64,000 bases of DNA from Micropterix aruncella (taxonomy: Eukaryota; Arthropoda; Insecta; Lepidoptera; Micropterigidae): positions 1,466,596-1,530,595 of the forward strand of contig OX155976.1 of NCBI GenBank assembly GCA_944548615.1, in the 5' to 3' direction. The notes beneath the pieces are model-generated. The model was not told where the DNA came from. It saw nothing but the letters and a program-made list of their open reading frames with translations, and did no database searches. Position 1 is the stretch's first letter; each line of letters begins with the position of its first letter. This document shows positions 22,038 to 32,529 of this stretch, piece by piece. The translations under genes were made by a program, and so were the position numbers.

Positions 22038-22730
22038 CAGTTATGTCAAACATATTGAGTTGTCAACCACAACGGGCGAACCCGTCACCGCAGGACGTTT
22101 TAACGATTGTTCGTTCTATCGACCGTGCAGTGAGCGTAGAAGACTTGGGACATAACAAATCCGACGTCTAGCTACGCCACAACCCGTTAGAGACCAACGC
22201 CTTACGCGAGTAGCCAGGTATGTTACCTGGCGGGCGGCACTCGCGCCCTAACTACCAATTGTGACCAGATTTCTCCGGTCTCTCGATTGGTTCCGAGTTC
22301 GAGGTCGCTTGCGCGGTCCTCTCCCTTACGAAGCGGTGAAACGGAGTGCACCGAATCTGTCGCGGACCAAGGCGTCCTTTGCCCGACTCTGAACCGGGAT
22401 CGGATGGCCAATGGTCATTTCAAGAGCAGTCGCCGTAAGGTAGACAACTACCCCCGCTCTATAGGAAACAATACAGTTCCCAGACTCCCCCGATTGTTAG
22501 TCGGAGAGCACAATCGATTGGCTTGCGCCGCTCGGTGCGCAGACCGTCCAGGAGCGCCAGAGGATTGTTCCCAGGGGAGACTGGTTGACCCAGTGTCCTA
22601 CCCAGGCTCGCACCCCATGCGTGGAGGCCATCGGATGGGTGTTGACCCGTGAGTGTGACCGACCCTGAAACAGAATGGGTCTTCGTGGCCAACTCAGCAA
22701 GGGCCCATTAGCTCCCAGTTATGTCAAACA
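22038..22730. repeat. 15-bp target-site duplication pair
   Basis: CAGTTATGTCAAACA occurs at 22038-22052 and 22716-22730, bracketing exactly the 663-bp repeat copy between them. Confidence 0.95.
22053..22715 (+). mobile_element. 660-bp repeat family, full copy (663 bp)
   Basis: The best-defined copy because of its perfect 15-bp flanking duplication. It starts TATTGAGTTGTCAACCACAA and ends GGGCCCATTAGCTCC. On the complement, a segment (GTAAGGCGTTGGTCTCTAACGGG) and the terminal GACGGGTTCGCCCGT faintly recall tRNA A- and B-box regions, but they lie more than 100 bp apart. Short ORFs differ between copies, so the family is judged non-coding. Confidence 0.87.
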
Positions 22731-22912
22731 GTAAAGGCCTCGCCAAACAGAACGCGTAGCTAGAGCCGCGTTAAGCGTAACTAGCGTTGCGTTTTAACGT
22801 CGGGTACATTGGATGCCAGTGGGATGCCACACTGAAATCGATTAGATATTGACGCACACAGAGCGTACCGTAGATCGATAACAGTCTTTGGAAAGTTTCT
22901 TTGTTGTTGAGA

Positions 22913-23155
22913 TGTCAAGTGATTCAAGTAAGTAATTCAGATGTGGAAGAATTATTATTTTGTTCGCTTTATCACGATCGCAGATAAAAAGAGTATAGGC
23001 ACCTGACATTAATAAAAGGAGAAAGGAATTAGGAGAATATCACTGTTTGTGTCGGGAGCTTTCATCATATGAAGATCGTTTTTTTATATACTTTCGTATG
23101 TCGCAAGATTTATTCGAAGATTTACATGAAATTCGTGAAAAATTTGTAACATTTT
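22913..23155 (+). pseudogene. PIF/Harbinger transposase N-terminal stub
   Basis: It encodes RRKELGEYHCLCRELSSYED, then RFFIYFRMSQDLFEDLHEI, the usual N-terminal part of Harbinger nucleases before the DDE core. An upstream frame (VEELLFCSLYHDRR) is separated by a stop. Everything C-terminal is deleted. Confidence 0.72.
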
Positions 23156-23188
23156 AATAATCAATAAACAGACTGATAAATTACTTAC

Positions 23189-23335
23189 CTACCAGTCATA
23201 TTAATTTCTTTTCCAATTTCTTCCCATACTTTTGATTTTATCGCCATGTTCTTGTATGAATTATCATTCGTATTATATAGGCAGGGGTGTCTCCGAACAT
23301 ATTATATCAGTTTTTTAGTCAAGATGCTTGTATTT
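23189..23335 (-). pseudogene. MADF-domain protein stub of Harbinger element
   Basis: The minus strand encodes KLI, a stop, YVRRHPCLYN, then YKNMAIKSKVWEEIGKEIN, and stops at a GTAAGT donor-like site. This is the first half of a MADF (Myb/SANT-like) DNA-binding domain, the second protein of many Harbinger elements. A nonsense codon lies where an acidic residue is usual. The rest is deleted. Confidence 0.72.
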
Positions 23336-23483
23336 TCAGGCGTACGTCGGACGCTTTCAAGAAATTTGTAAATAAATACAACGCCCGGCGTCAAAGCGTT
23401 CTAGCGCGACGTCAGAGCGCCGCGTGGCGCGTACTGCCAGCGCCCGCGCTCTGTTTTGTCTGTTTGACAGTATAATACCGTCA

Positions 23484-23680
23484 TGGGGCGTTTACACTCT
23501 CGCGCGAGGCGCGAGGCGAGACGCAAAACCATGTGAGTAAACAAACGGAACAGAGGCAAAGCTTCTAGCAAGTAGGTAAACATTTTGTACGCTCGTTAGA
23601 AGCTTTGCCTCTGTTCCATTTGTTCACTGATATGGTTTTGCGTCTCGCCTCGCGCCTCGCGCGAGTGTGTAAACGCTCTA
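23484..23680. mobile_element. 197-bp Harbinger MITE, copy 2
   Basis: Flanked by TCA at 23481-23483 and 23681-23683. Same length and orientation as copy 1 at 13203-13399, with only a few differences. It sits inside the Harbinger element 22735-23777. Confidence 0.9.
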
Positions 23681-23845
23681 TCACAGTACAACACAACTCG
23701 GCGCTATATCGCAGCGTCAGAATTTACGCTGTAGCGCTCTGACGCGCGCTAAATACGCGTTCTGTTTGACGAGGCCTTAAACGCCTAACGGCGTAAACTC
23801 GTTTTTTTAGTAGACTGCAATAACCTGATATAACTTCTTACTCAC

Positions 23846-24056
23846 CGGCGGCGTTGACTGCGATTATCCTGAATTCGTAGTCAGCTCCTTCGATCAGGTT
23901 CATGGCCGTGAATTCGGTCTCTTGCACGTTGTAGTCGTTGGATTTAACCCAAATAGCACCACCGACGTCTCGTCTCTCGATGATGTAGCCAGTCACCTTC
24001 GAACCTCCGTCAGATGCTGGCGGTGACCAGGAAAGATCCACGTAGTTCTTACCGAC
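23846..24056 (-). CDS. bt: bt window exon 11: nearly complete Fn3
   Basis: 211 bp, phase 0 start (VGKNYVDLSWSPPASDGG) and phase 1 end (AVNAAG split) before GTGAGT. It carries the Fn3 tryptophan, the DGG turn and the tyrosine corner (ADYEFRIIAVN). This is the third consecutive Fn3 of the pre-kinase stretch. Confidence 0.9.
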
Positions 24057-24125
24057 CTGATAGATAAATAAGTTGAATGAGGAGAGAGCTATGTTGAGCA
24101 CAAGGGAGAGCGTAACTTAACATAC

Positions 24126-24278
24126 CTTGATGACTTTAGGAGCGGATGGCGGCGATGGCGCGTTGAACCTCGGCTTGACCTTAAACTTCTGCGAGTTCTG
24201 CGAATACTTACCGAATCCGGCGGCATTCTTGGCTCGAACTCTGAACTCGTATTCATGACCGGACTCCAAGTTGTATAA
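24126..24278 (-). CDS. bt: bt window exon 10: Fn3 C-terminal half
   Basis: 51 codons in phase 0. LYNLESGHEYEFRVRAKNAAG completes the Fn3 begun in exon 9. It is followed by a basic, proline-rich linker (KFKVKPRF, SPPSAPKVIK) before GTATG. The next exon starts only 70 bp away, the shortest intron in the window. Confidence 0.9.
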
Positions 24279-24414
24279 CTGTAAAATCAAGCATACAAGT
24301 TAAAAGCGCTTCAAACCGGGTATTACTAAGGAGACAACCGCCAAATTAGAAGCGGTTAAAAAACAAAAAAAAACTTGGAATGAGTGTATCTATAGAAGAT
24401 TATATATATCTATA

Positions 24415-24625
24415 GAGATTGAAGAGGAGAGGTCCTAATGTTGAGCCCTGAGGCACACCGATGTTTACTATTTCACATTTCGATTGCTCAGCCTTTTCCT
24501 CAATTACATCAATTATTTTAATCTCCACCGCTTGCTGCCTGTTTTTTAGGTACGATTTAATGAGTAAATTGGCCACTCCTCTAATTCCATAATGGTTTAA
24601 CTTGTCTACCAGGGTATATTTTTTT
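24415..24625 (-). mobile_element. Short LINE reverse-transcriptase fragment
   Basis: The minus strand encodes HYGIRGVANLLIKSYLKNRQ, then KCEIVNIGVPQGSTLGPLLF: reverse-transcriptase motif B (G-x-P-Q-G-S). The plus-strand LINE at 46836-48366 has the same family sequence. Confidence 0.68.
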
Positions 24626-24848
24626 CTCTTTATTTAAAAAAAACAACAGATTTACATCAGTCTTACGTACTAGAGATAATATTACATTAAGTTATTTGAT
24701 ATAAATCTAAAAACGTTTTCTACTTATTGATAATTTACCTATTTTGTTATACTATTCTAATAACTTAAATATTTTATTTTAATTTCCGTTTGGTGTTTTT
24801 TTTTTTTAGTCCGTTATTTTTGCAGAGGCGAGTTGCTTGAATTATGAT

Positions 24849-25980
24849 TTACCTACTTAGAAGCATACCATCAAAGCAATTTACGATTTTCACATATGAG
24901 TGCATTATACGGGGCACCGGCGAGAATAGAGCGTTATTGGTTGAACAATGCGGCGGGCGGAAGACATCACAACGACGAGTTCTGTGGATCGACGGAACGT
25001 TCAGCGGGAAACAACTGAGCAGATCAGGGCAGTCGAGTTTATGGGTAAAGAGTGAATTAATGAGGAGAAGATCTGTAAGAGTACGTCTCGTCTTCAGAGA
25101 TTGACATTTAAAAAAGTGAGTTTGGGCGTTGTAATCGGCGAATTCTATTTCGTGAAAGAATTTAAAACGCATCCACCTCAGAACCGTTTTCTGAACTCTT
25201 TCAATGTCAGAAACATATTGTTCATAACATGGATTCCAAATCACACTGCCAAACTCCAATCTACTCCGGAAAAGCGATGTAAACAGGAGCATAACATCGC
25301 AGAAATCCTTGAAAGGCTTCGTTACCCTCCAAATGAATCCCAGCAACTGGTAACATTTGGAAGTCATTAGCTCGATATGAGTATTGAAGCTAAGTTTACT
25401 ATTAAATGTTATACCCAAGTCAGTGAATTCAGAAACTCTTTCCAGTTTATGCGCGTTAATATCATATTGGTAATATGTAGGCCGATGAGATCTAGAGAAA
25501 GACATGGTTTTGCATTTATTTAGGTTTAAGTACAGTTTATTCGTTACGCAATATTCTTGTAAATCGATATTTATACAGTCGAATGCTTTGCTTAGATCGC
25601 AGAACAGTCCTGCTGAAAGCATCTTCTTGTTTCGACTATTCTCAATCATGAAACATGCATACAGCGCGGCATCCTGTGTAGATTTTTTTTGTCCGGAATC
25701 CATATTGACTGTCTGAAATGACACAAATTTTTCAAGGAAACCATTCAGTCGTTTTCCGGTGACCTTCTGCAAAATTTTTGAGAAATTCCTCAGTAGGGCT
25801 ACGGGTCGATAATTTTCTACACTCGTGGGATCGCCCTTTTTTATATATCGGTGTAATCTTGGCTACTTTATGACAATCTGGAAATATTCCTTCTGAAAAG
25901 CTTAAATTGTAACGATATGTTAGGCAAGGTGCCAGTACACGTTTATGGATTTTATTTACGCTAACAGGTAGGTATATCAT
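24849..25980 (-). mobile_element. LINE ORF2 remnant with palm deletion
   Basis: From 25980: GIFPDCHKVAKITPIYKKG, a frameshift, SKAFDCINIDL (motif A), then directly EYCVTNKLYLNLNKCK, SEFTDLGITFNSKLSF, SLFRSRLEFGSVIWNP and a C-terminal tail ending NCFDGMLLSR. The stretch with motif B and the YADD catalytic site is missing, so motif A is joined to post-YADD sequence. Similar to the intact LINE at 54 kb. An AT-rich 3' UTR follows to about 24630. Confidence 0.78.
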
Positions 25981-26341
25981 CGAGACCAGTTGATATTTTG
26001 TTCTTTAAAGAGTCGATGCATTTTTCTATTTCTTGATTGTTGATTGATAGTTTGATCCTTATTAAATGTAGTCTATGTAGAACTCTTTGGATGCTTTCTA
26101 TTTTTCTAGTTTTCATATATTTTCGTTATTGAATTGCTGATTCTCTATGTTTTTCATTATTTCTGTTTATTGTTATTTTTCTAGTTTTTATGTCTTTGTT
26201 ATTTTTGAATTCCTATGTTTTTCTTAAATATTAGTTTTTTATAGATTTTTTATAATTTGAAATTTTATTTGTAGAAATACCATTTTTTTATATGTAATTT
26301 CTATACCCAGATCGGGTTTTTGAAAATATTTTTTTCTCATT
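25981..26341. other. AT/T-rich intron sequence, nothing recognised
   Basis: T-rich stretch with repeated TTTTTCTAGTTTT-type words. It could be an old LINE 3' UTR. No gene. Confidence 0.5.
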
Positions 26342-26875
26342 TCTTATACTAATATTATGAAGAGGTAAAGTTTGTGAGTTTGTGAGGTTGTAGGGAGTAA
26401 TCTCTGGATCTACTGAACCGATTTTGAAAATTCTTTTACCAATAGAAAGCCACGTTATTTATGAGTGTCATAGGCTATATATTAATCCGAAAAATGAAAA
26501 GACTTTTTCGTGTAAGTCAGATTTGCAAAGGAAGTCGGAGAAAAAACGGTCGAATTAAAAAACGGTAAAAACGTTTCTTACGAACGCTGCCTTAACGATA
26601 AGAGATATATGATTGTGTTATAGAGAAAAGTTATAGAGATTGATAATGCCTACAGAAAAGTCAGCGAGATCATATGTCTAACTTTTATATTTAAGTCACA
26701 AAAAGTAGTTTTTTATATTTAAAAAAAATAATTTAAATAGTTAGGTCATGTTTATTGGTCATGTTATCAAAAATTATGAATTCTTATCAAAATAAGTAAA
26801 TGTATCGTCTCAAGTGTTTAAAACAAAAGACTTTTCCCTTTTACTGCATATAATTTCCTTTTTACTGCATACATG
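26342..26875 (+). mobile_element. Helitron-like 5' region
   Basis: It starts TCTTATACTAATATTATGAA, the form of many insect Helitron 5' ends (TC start), and continues with GAACCGATTTTGAAAATTCT and AGAAAGCCACGTTATTTATG blocks common in Helitron flanks. Its end (26800-26875) matches the Helitron 3' fragment at 2795-2870. Confidence 0.55.
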
Positions 26876-26996
26876 GATACAGAGATAATACGACATAGGT
26901 ATGGAACCGCGACCGTATCTCGGGTTGGAACTCCTGAAAGACAATATATTTTGGTACCAAATAATAACATTACATCTAATATAGTCATAGCATGGA

Positions 26997-27106
26997 TAAC
27001 GGGTGTTGGTCTCTTACGGGCGAGTGGCATAACTGGACAGTGGACTGTTTTCGTCCCAAGTCTTCTACGCTCACCTTCACCCGATGTAGTTGACAGCTCT
27101 AGTTGA
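26997..27106 (-). repeat. Partial copy of 660-bp repeat family
   Basis: The roughly 110-bp end piece (GGTCTCTTACGGGCGAGTGG ... CCCGATGTAGTTGACAGCTC) corresponds to the GTCGAC-bearing end of the family in reverse orientation. Confidence 0.6.
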
Positions 27107-27215
27107 TTTGAAATCAATTCACACAATGATAGTACCGGGTCAGCGCTGACTTGTTTTAATTTGAAGTCAGTAACTGACCCAATATAAATCAAACTGTACT
27201 GTTCTATATATTATA

Positions 27216-27720
27216 CTAGTTGACACGGCGAGCTTCGTACCGCCCAACGGTCGATGAATGTCGTGTTACAGATTAGCTGAACTTAATTTATGATTATATG
27301 GAAGTAATACAATGAATAAATATTAAGTTCACTACTTTATTAAGATAATAACACAAAAAGAAATATAAAAGTACAAAAATTAAATATATCAATGGCGTGT
27401 CAGCAAGACATGATTGAATTAAACTATTTACATATTGTGCAGCACGGAATGCATTCGGTTTAATTCTCTTCATTGAAGCACCTTGTGATATACGACATTT
27501 TTTGTTTTTTTTTTATCAGGCGCAAGGACAAATAAAGCGGATGATATGCCGACACGTGAACATGCCACGTACAACTGACCATGAGAAAACACAGATTTAC
27601 ATTTTGTAAGGGATTTTTTATTATTTTTTTTTGTCAATTTTCCAATTTTTGTTTTTATTAGTTATTCTATTATTCGGTCCGGCCGTTCTCGAGTTATAAG
27701 TGTTCGAACAAACCCGACTT
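27216..27720 (-). mobile_element. Helitron 3' end with helicase C-terminus
   Basis: On the minus strand, 27600-27500 encodes [13 protein letters not shown], then SSALFVLAPDKK (helicase motif VI region). The element ends with a GGCG...CGCC hairpin near 27225-27245 and CTAG at 27216-27219. Homologue of the plus-strand fragment at 5640. Confidence 0.75.
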
Positions 27721-27724
27721 TTTT

Positions 27725-28114
<390 letters not shown>

Positions 28115-28161
28115 TATAGATTATATAGATTCTAATATACATAGTTTGAGTATCTACAAAC

Positions 28162-28356
28162 CTGATAAGTGCAATCCTTCACTAGGTAGTCGGATGCTCT
28201 CCAGACACCGTCGGAGATGTCTCGGTATTCTACTTGGTATCCCTGGATGCGGGATCCACCGTCGCTGCGAGGTCTGTCCCAGACGATCGTTGCAGAGCTG
28301 TTCTCCCATTCTGATACGCGCGGGGTTCCAGGAGCGTCGGGTACCGTGAATGGGAA
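28162..28356 (-). CDS. bt: bt window exon 9: Fn3 N-terminal half
   Basis: 65 codons in phase 0, acceptor CAG at 28357 and donor GTTTGT at 28161. It encodes [14 protein letters not shown], a normal Fn3 start, then [13 protein letters not shown] with the core tryptophan, and ends DCTYQ. A 384-bp (TA)n array begins about 50 bp into the downstream intron. Confidence 0.9.
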
Positions 28357-28440
28357 CTGGAGATGAGAACATTACATTTAGTGGCTTACGCAAATGACAG
28401 TTATGCAAATATCGCTATTGGCAAATTGCTATTCCATCGC

Positions 28441-29153
28441 GGTGGTGAACGGTTTCGTGCAGTTTGGGCCACAAGATCCATTTTGTTCTCGGAACGGCTC
28501 AACTCACGATTCAGCTCCTATTCAGAAGCCTCCTCGAGTGGAAGGCTACCCCGGGTAAGAGTCCCATGTCTCAGGCCTTGGTGGACCGGTTTCTCCTGGC
28601 GGGATTGCATCCCGGCGCCACCGGACGGTTTGCGCATCGGTCGGCGAAGCCAATCGGTTGTGAATTCTGACAAATTGCTGAAGGGGTCTGGAGACTATGG
28701 AAATACACTGCTTCCTAAGCAGCGGAGGTGGATGTTTCACCTGATTTCATGCCACTCTTGAAATCACCTTGGGCCACTCGATCCTGTGTAGCATTACGGG
28801 CAAAGAACGCCCAGGTCCGCGATAAATTCAAACTGAATTACCGCTGTAATACAACAAGTAGAGGTTGCGACTTCGGACCTGTAACCAGTCAGGAGGACGG
28901 AGGTATCCTGAAGGTAAATTCCAGACGGAGATATCCTGCCAAAACTGGTAGTTAGGGGTGGAGGCTGCCCGCTGTGTATCTTTCCCGGTGCCTCGCCGTA
29001 AGGCGTTGGACTCTAACGGGTTGCTGGTGAGCTAGACAGTAGATTGACTTGTCCCCAAGTCTTCTACGCTCATCCCACGGCTGAAAGAATGATCTATATC
29101 GTTATACCAGCCTGGGGTGACAGGTTCACCCGTTGTAGTCGACACCGCCATTC
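28441..29153 (-). mobile_element. Divergent 713-bp member of the 660-bp repeat family
   Basis: The same block order as other copies, in reverse orientation, ending CCCGTTGTAGTCGACACCG, but strongly diverged. Flanked by TGCTATTCCATCGC (28427-28440) and TGCTATTCCACCGC (29154-29167), a 14-bp duplication with one difference. The copy starting at 63800 looks like this subfamily. Confidence 0.78.
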
Positions 29154-29167
29154 TGCTATTCCACCGC

Positions 29168-29340
29168 ACTCGGTGGCATAGTGGCTATGTCGCCCGACCT
29201 TACATTGAAAGGTTCCAGGTTCGACTCCCGGCTGGTTTCCGTTGGGATAAAATTAACGAAATTACATTTTCAATTCCGTCGATCGAATTCAATAACAAGA
29301 CACACACTTACACATGTTACATGCACACATACATATAGAC
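29168..29340 (+). mobile_element. tRNA-derived SINE
   Basis: TGGCATAGTGG at 29174-29184 matches the tRNA A box and GGTTCGACTCC at 29218-29228 matches the B box, 44 bp apart as in tRNA-type pol III promoters. The flanking stems do not form a convincing acceptor arm, and a non-tRNA body with a CA-rich tail follows. A SINE is therefore preferred over a functional tRNA gene. Confidence 0.65.
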
Positions 29341-29381
29341 ACTTCATAATGGGGTTGGTTGTAAGAGATTGTCGTGTGATA

Positions 29382-30090
29382 ATTTTTATTTATTTATTTA
29401 TTTATTTAATTAATTTAACAATTCATTAACAGTGCATAAATATCACTAATAATCATATCAATAAAAATATTTATATATAATTAAAATTAAAATTAAAATT
29501 AAACACGGCCGATATGAGCATTAGCATTTAAGTACTGCTGCTGCCCAACTAAGTGCCAGGACTTGTTTCAGGGCAGCTAGCTCTCTAGTTTTTATATCAC
29601 ATATATTCGGCAATGAATAATAATAAAAAAAGTAAAATAAAATAAAAAGGAAAAGAAATATATATATTCCCGTCACCATTACAAATTAAAACTAATAATC
29701 ACTAACTAATGATCACAATAGGAAATAAAACACAAAAATAAATAATCGTGTTAATAAAATAAAAATAAAATAAAAATAAAATAAAATGTCAAACAATATC
29801 AAACAATAGTCACCAAAATTTATGAATAAGTAATAGTAATAAATAAAAAAAGTCAAAGAAAATAATAATAATAATAAGAAATGTCAGGGATAAGATTTAA
29901 TGATGGGAACTGTCTCGGTATATTAATTTGTGGATATTTTGCCGGGCGTCATGTTTTAGCCAGGAATCAATTTTGGCTTTAAAAGAAGAAGAAGACTTCG
30001 GCACATACATTTTTAAATCTTCATCTAGCATATTAAAGATCCTGGGGACTATGTACACAAAATGCCTCTGCCCAAAAGTGGTCTGCATTC
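29382..30090 (-). mobile_element. LINE 3' end, inverted partner of 9462-10121
   Basis: 30088-29897 encodes MQTTFGQRHFVYIVPRIF and SSSSFKAKIDSWLKHDARQN, then a 3' UTR down to an (AAAT)n tail at 29382-29410. Very similar to the plus-strand copy 20 kb away. Confidence 0.78.
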
Positions 30091-30244
30091 GAGGGACGTC
30101 AAAATGAGATTCGAGATTGCCGCGTGCAGATTGTTTGCTGAGTTCTTATTGCGGACTCTAAATTAGTTTGATACTAATAAACCTGCACATTATGAAAATT
30201 CATAATAAAGAGTAGAAATATACAAACAAACCAAAAATACATAC

Positions 30245-30394
30245 CTTAGCAGTGATGGGGTCATCCATGGTGAGAGGCTCAGAAATACCGTAGTGGTTTT
30301 CAGCACGCACTCGGAAGTAGTACTTTCGGTTCGGCTCCAAGCCCATTACGGTGTAGTGGCAGTTGCGGACAAACGATGAAATCTTTATCCAGAT
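30245..30394 (-). CDS. bt: bt window exon 8: Fn3 C-terminal half
   Basis: Exactly 50 codons in phase 0. It begins IWIKISS and completes the Fn3 started at the end of exon 7 (GLEPNRKYYFRVRAENHYG). It ends DDPITAK before GTATGT. This is the first Fn3 of the three consecutive Fn3 domains that open the pre-kinase region. Confidence 0.9.
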
Positions 30395-30619
30395 CTGGGA
30401 GCAAATAAAATAATGTGATTTCTACCCAACTTATTTATTACTCCGAAGCAATGAATCCAGGTCACCAACATAAACCTTAATATATGGTAATTTCGGGAAA
30501 GACGGACCAGCGGGAGAGACGGATCCCCTGAATTTCTCCCAAACTCAAACTATTTTTTTAAAAACTGGCAACACTGAAATGATCCTGTCGAAGCAGCTGC
30601 AATAAATAAAATACAAACG

Positions 30620-31390
30620 GATCTGCCATGGAATTCACCGAATGGAGTCGGGCCCATCATAATACTATTTTTTACACTTCTGGGGGTGAGCAGTGGATTC
30701 CGGACTAACGACCGGCTGTGGTAGGTTTAGGACAGCTGTCTTGCCACATGTCAGCGTTCACCTTACCACCCATTCACTCCCCTCTTCGAAGCCATAGAAT
30801 TTGAGATGCGGAAATTGCGGTTTTAGATATTTTTTCTAGGAAAGAGTTGATTATTTTGCTGGAAAGGCCAAGATCTTTAAAGCGGTGAAAGGATCTTTAA
30901 AGAGATTTAGCTGGCAGGCCACGGGCGCCAACTTCCACCGCATGCAGGTAAACAGTGAAGCCGTTTCGGGTTACGGCATTTGCGAGATCATGGTATTTAT
31001 TTAATTTTTATTCGTGGTCTTTTGGGATATTTGATTCCCATGGAACAGTTAATTCTACAATAAGGGCCACCTTCCGAGATAGAGAGTAAAGAGTTATATC
31101 TGGACGGAGGGCTGTGCATCCGAGACTTTCAGGGAATTTATACTGCTTAGAGACCGAATCAACCTCCTGAATCCAATCTGAAGCTTTCTCAATTATTGAG
31201 AAATTTTTTGTAAACTGTATTGGGGGTTTGGAGGATACTGTCAAACCCTTGTTGGCACGAGCCACTGAGAGGCTTATTACCTCGCGAATAACAGCGAGAA
31301 CTTTTTCATGGCGGTAAGTGTACCGTCTTTGATCTAAGACCACCTTGCAGCCAGCTAGAATATGTCTAGCTGTGCAAGGGGTACCAAAAT
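30620..31390 (-). mobile_element. LINE endonuclease-tail fragment, RLE type, copy 2
   Basis: 31343-31008 encodes RRYTYRHEKVLAVIREVI, SDWIQEVDSVSKQYKFPE, LRPDITLYSLSRKVALIVEL and TVPWESNIPKDHE; after one stop, NAVTRNGFTVYLHAVEVGAR follows. The R-P-D ... V-E-L-T-V-P-W-E pattern fits the PD-(D/E)XK restriction-like endonuclease of R2-type elements. The reverse transcriptase is absent. Confidence 0.65.
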
Positions 31391-31793
31391 AAGACGGCCG
31401 TATTTTGTTTTTTTTTTTAGAATAACTGAAAAATGTTTACACAGTGTTAACTTTTTTATGATTGCAGTCATAACGAAGTATGCAGCGAATATTGAATTTG
31501 TATTATTAAAATTAGCATCAGTGTACTTGAATGTTCTCAAAACGGCAACATAGCGTCCAAATTTTTGATAAACGTTTATGCCTATAGTATGAGGGGGTGG
31601 ACCTTCTGTCCTCACGATTAAGGAGAGAATAACCAGATACCTCTTCGCTTCAATTTCTCCCAAACTACAATATTTTTTTAAAACTGACAACACTGACATT
31701 TTGAAAACAAAACTACGAATTTACTGCTTTCAATTTTGCTTTTGTTTCTGTACTGTCATAAAAAATATATAAGAAGCGTTCCCGGTGTTCAAA
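31391..31793. other. Unassigned intron sequence
   Basis: A 114-codon open frame on minus (31699-31355) has no family signature I recognise. It may be the N-terminal continuation of the RLE-type fragment or chance. Confidence 0.35.
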
Positions 31794-31805
31794 ATTCAAA
31801 ATTAA

Positions 31806-32370
31806 ATAGGATAGAAAACGAATTTACCGCGTAAAATTTGTAGGACCCGACGTTTCGGTGACGTTGCAGCCGCCATCGGCGATCTGCGAACATATATTGG
31901 ATAGCGGAAGTAACCACTGGATGCAGTTTCAAAATCCCATTGTTCTATCCGAGGAACAATTCTACTTTCCTCGCATGATCCGGGAAGCCATTGAAATAAG
32001 AAGAACTCCGAACTTCAATAGAGACGACGGCTACAAACTCTCTTCTACGTGGAACCCTCTTCTTAAAATGTTCCCGCCGCCGAACGCCGAACGCAAAGAC
32101 GTAAAACAGGATACAGTGAGTGTTGTGTGCAAGACGGATTTTCAAAATTCCCGCGCTCCGAGCCCGGCCCCCACCACCGTTATAACCTACGCAGTGGCGG
32201 CAGCGGTTTGCGGCCTACCCGCAAAACAACGGACTGACAGCTCTTCAGTCTACCCTAGACAACGGCGGCTGCAACGTCACCGAAACGTCGGGTCCTACAA
32301 ATTTTACGCGGTAAATTCGTTTTCTATCCTATTTATAATGTCAAACAGCCGCGATAGTCTTCGATTTTAT
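31806..32370 (+). mobile_element. Penelope-like element with 71-bp perfect inverted ends
   Basis: Flanked by ATTCAAAATTAA (31794-31805 and 32371-32382). Bases 31804-31874 are the exact reverse complement of 32264-32334. Between them is the C-terminal part of the Penelope ORF. Inverted and direct terminal structures are characteristic of Penelope-like insertions. Confidence 0.85.
31870..32131 (+). pseudogene. Penelope-like ORF C-terminal segment
   Basis: It encodes AICEHILDSGSNHWMQFQNP, YFPRMIREAIEIRRTPNFNR, DDGYKLSSTWNPLLKMFPPP: the segment after the GIY-YIG core, open here, whereas the 20916 copy has a frameshift. The GIY-YIG motifs themselves are missing because the inverted terminus joins directly to it. 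Confidence 0.72.
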
Positions 32371-32529
32371 ATTCAAAATTAATTTCAATTATTGAATAAC
32401 CTAACATTCTTAGTTTCGGAGATATTAGGGTTTATGTTGGTGACCCGGATTATTTGCTTGGTAAAATATTTACGATACATCATTTACAATACACGATACG
32501 AAGATAAATGAAAAAATCCACTACTCCTT

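Larger units (their letters stand above)
22735..23777. mobile_element. PIF/Harbinger element, internally deleted (1,043 bp)
   Basis: Terminal inverted repeats AGGCCTCGCCAAACAGAACG and, at the right end, CGTTCTGTTTGACGAGGCCT, flanked by TAA at 22732-22734 and 23778-23780 (the Harbinger TWA-type duplication). It keeps N-terminal stubs of both typical Harbinger genes, transposase on plus and MADF/Myb-like on minus, and carries a nested 197-bp MITE. Confidence 0.85.

Noticed and set aside
29168..29240. Functional tRNA gene
   Set aside because: A and B boxes are good, but acceptor and anticodon stems do not form, and a SINE body with a CA-rich tail follows.
31355..31699. 114-codon minus-strand ORF as an independent gene
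   Set aside because: No recognisable motif; adjacent to a degraded LINE tail and likely part of old repeat sequence or chance.
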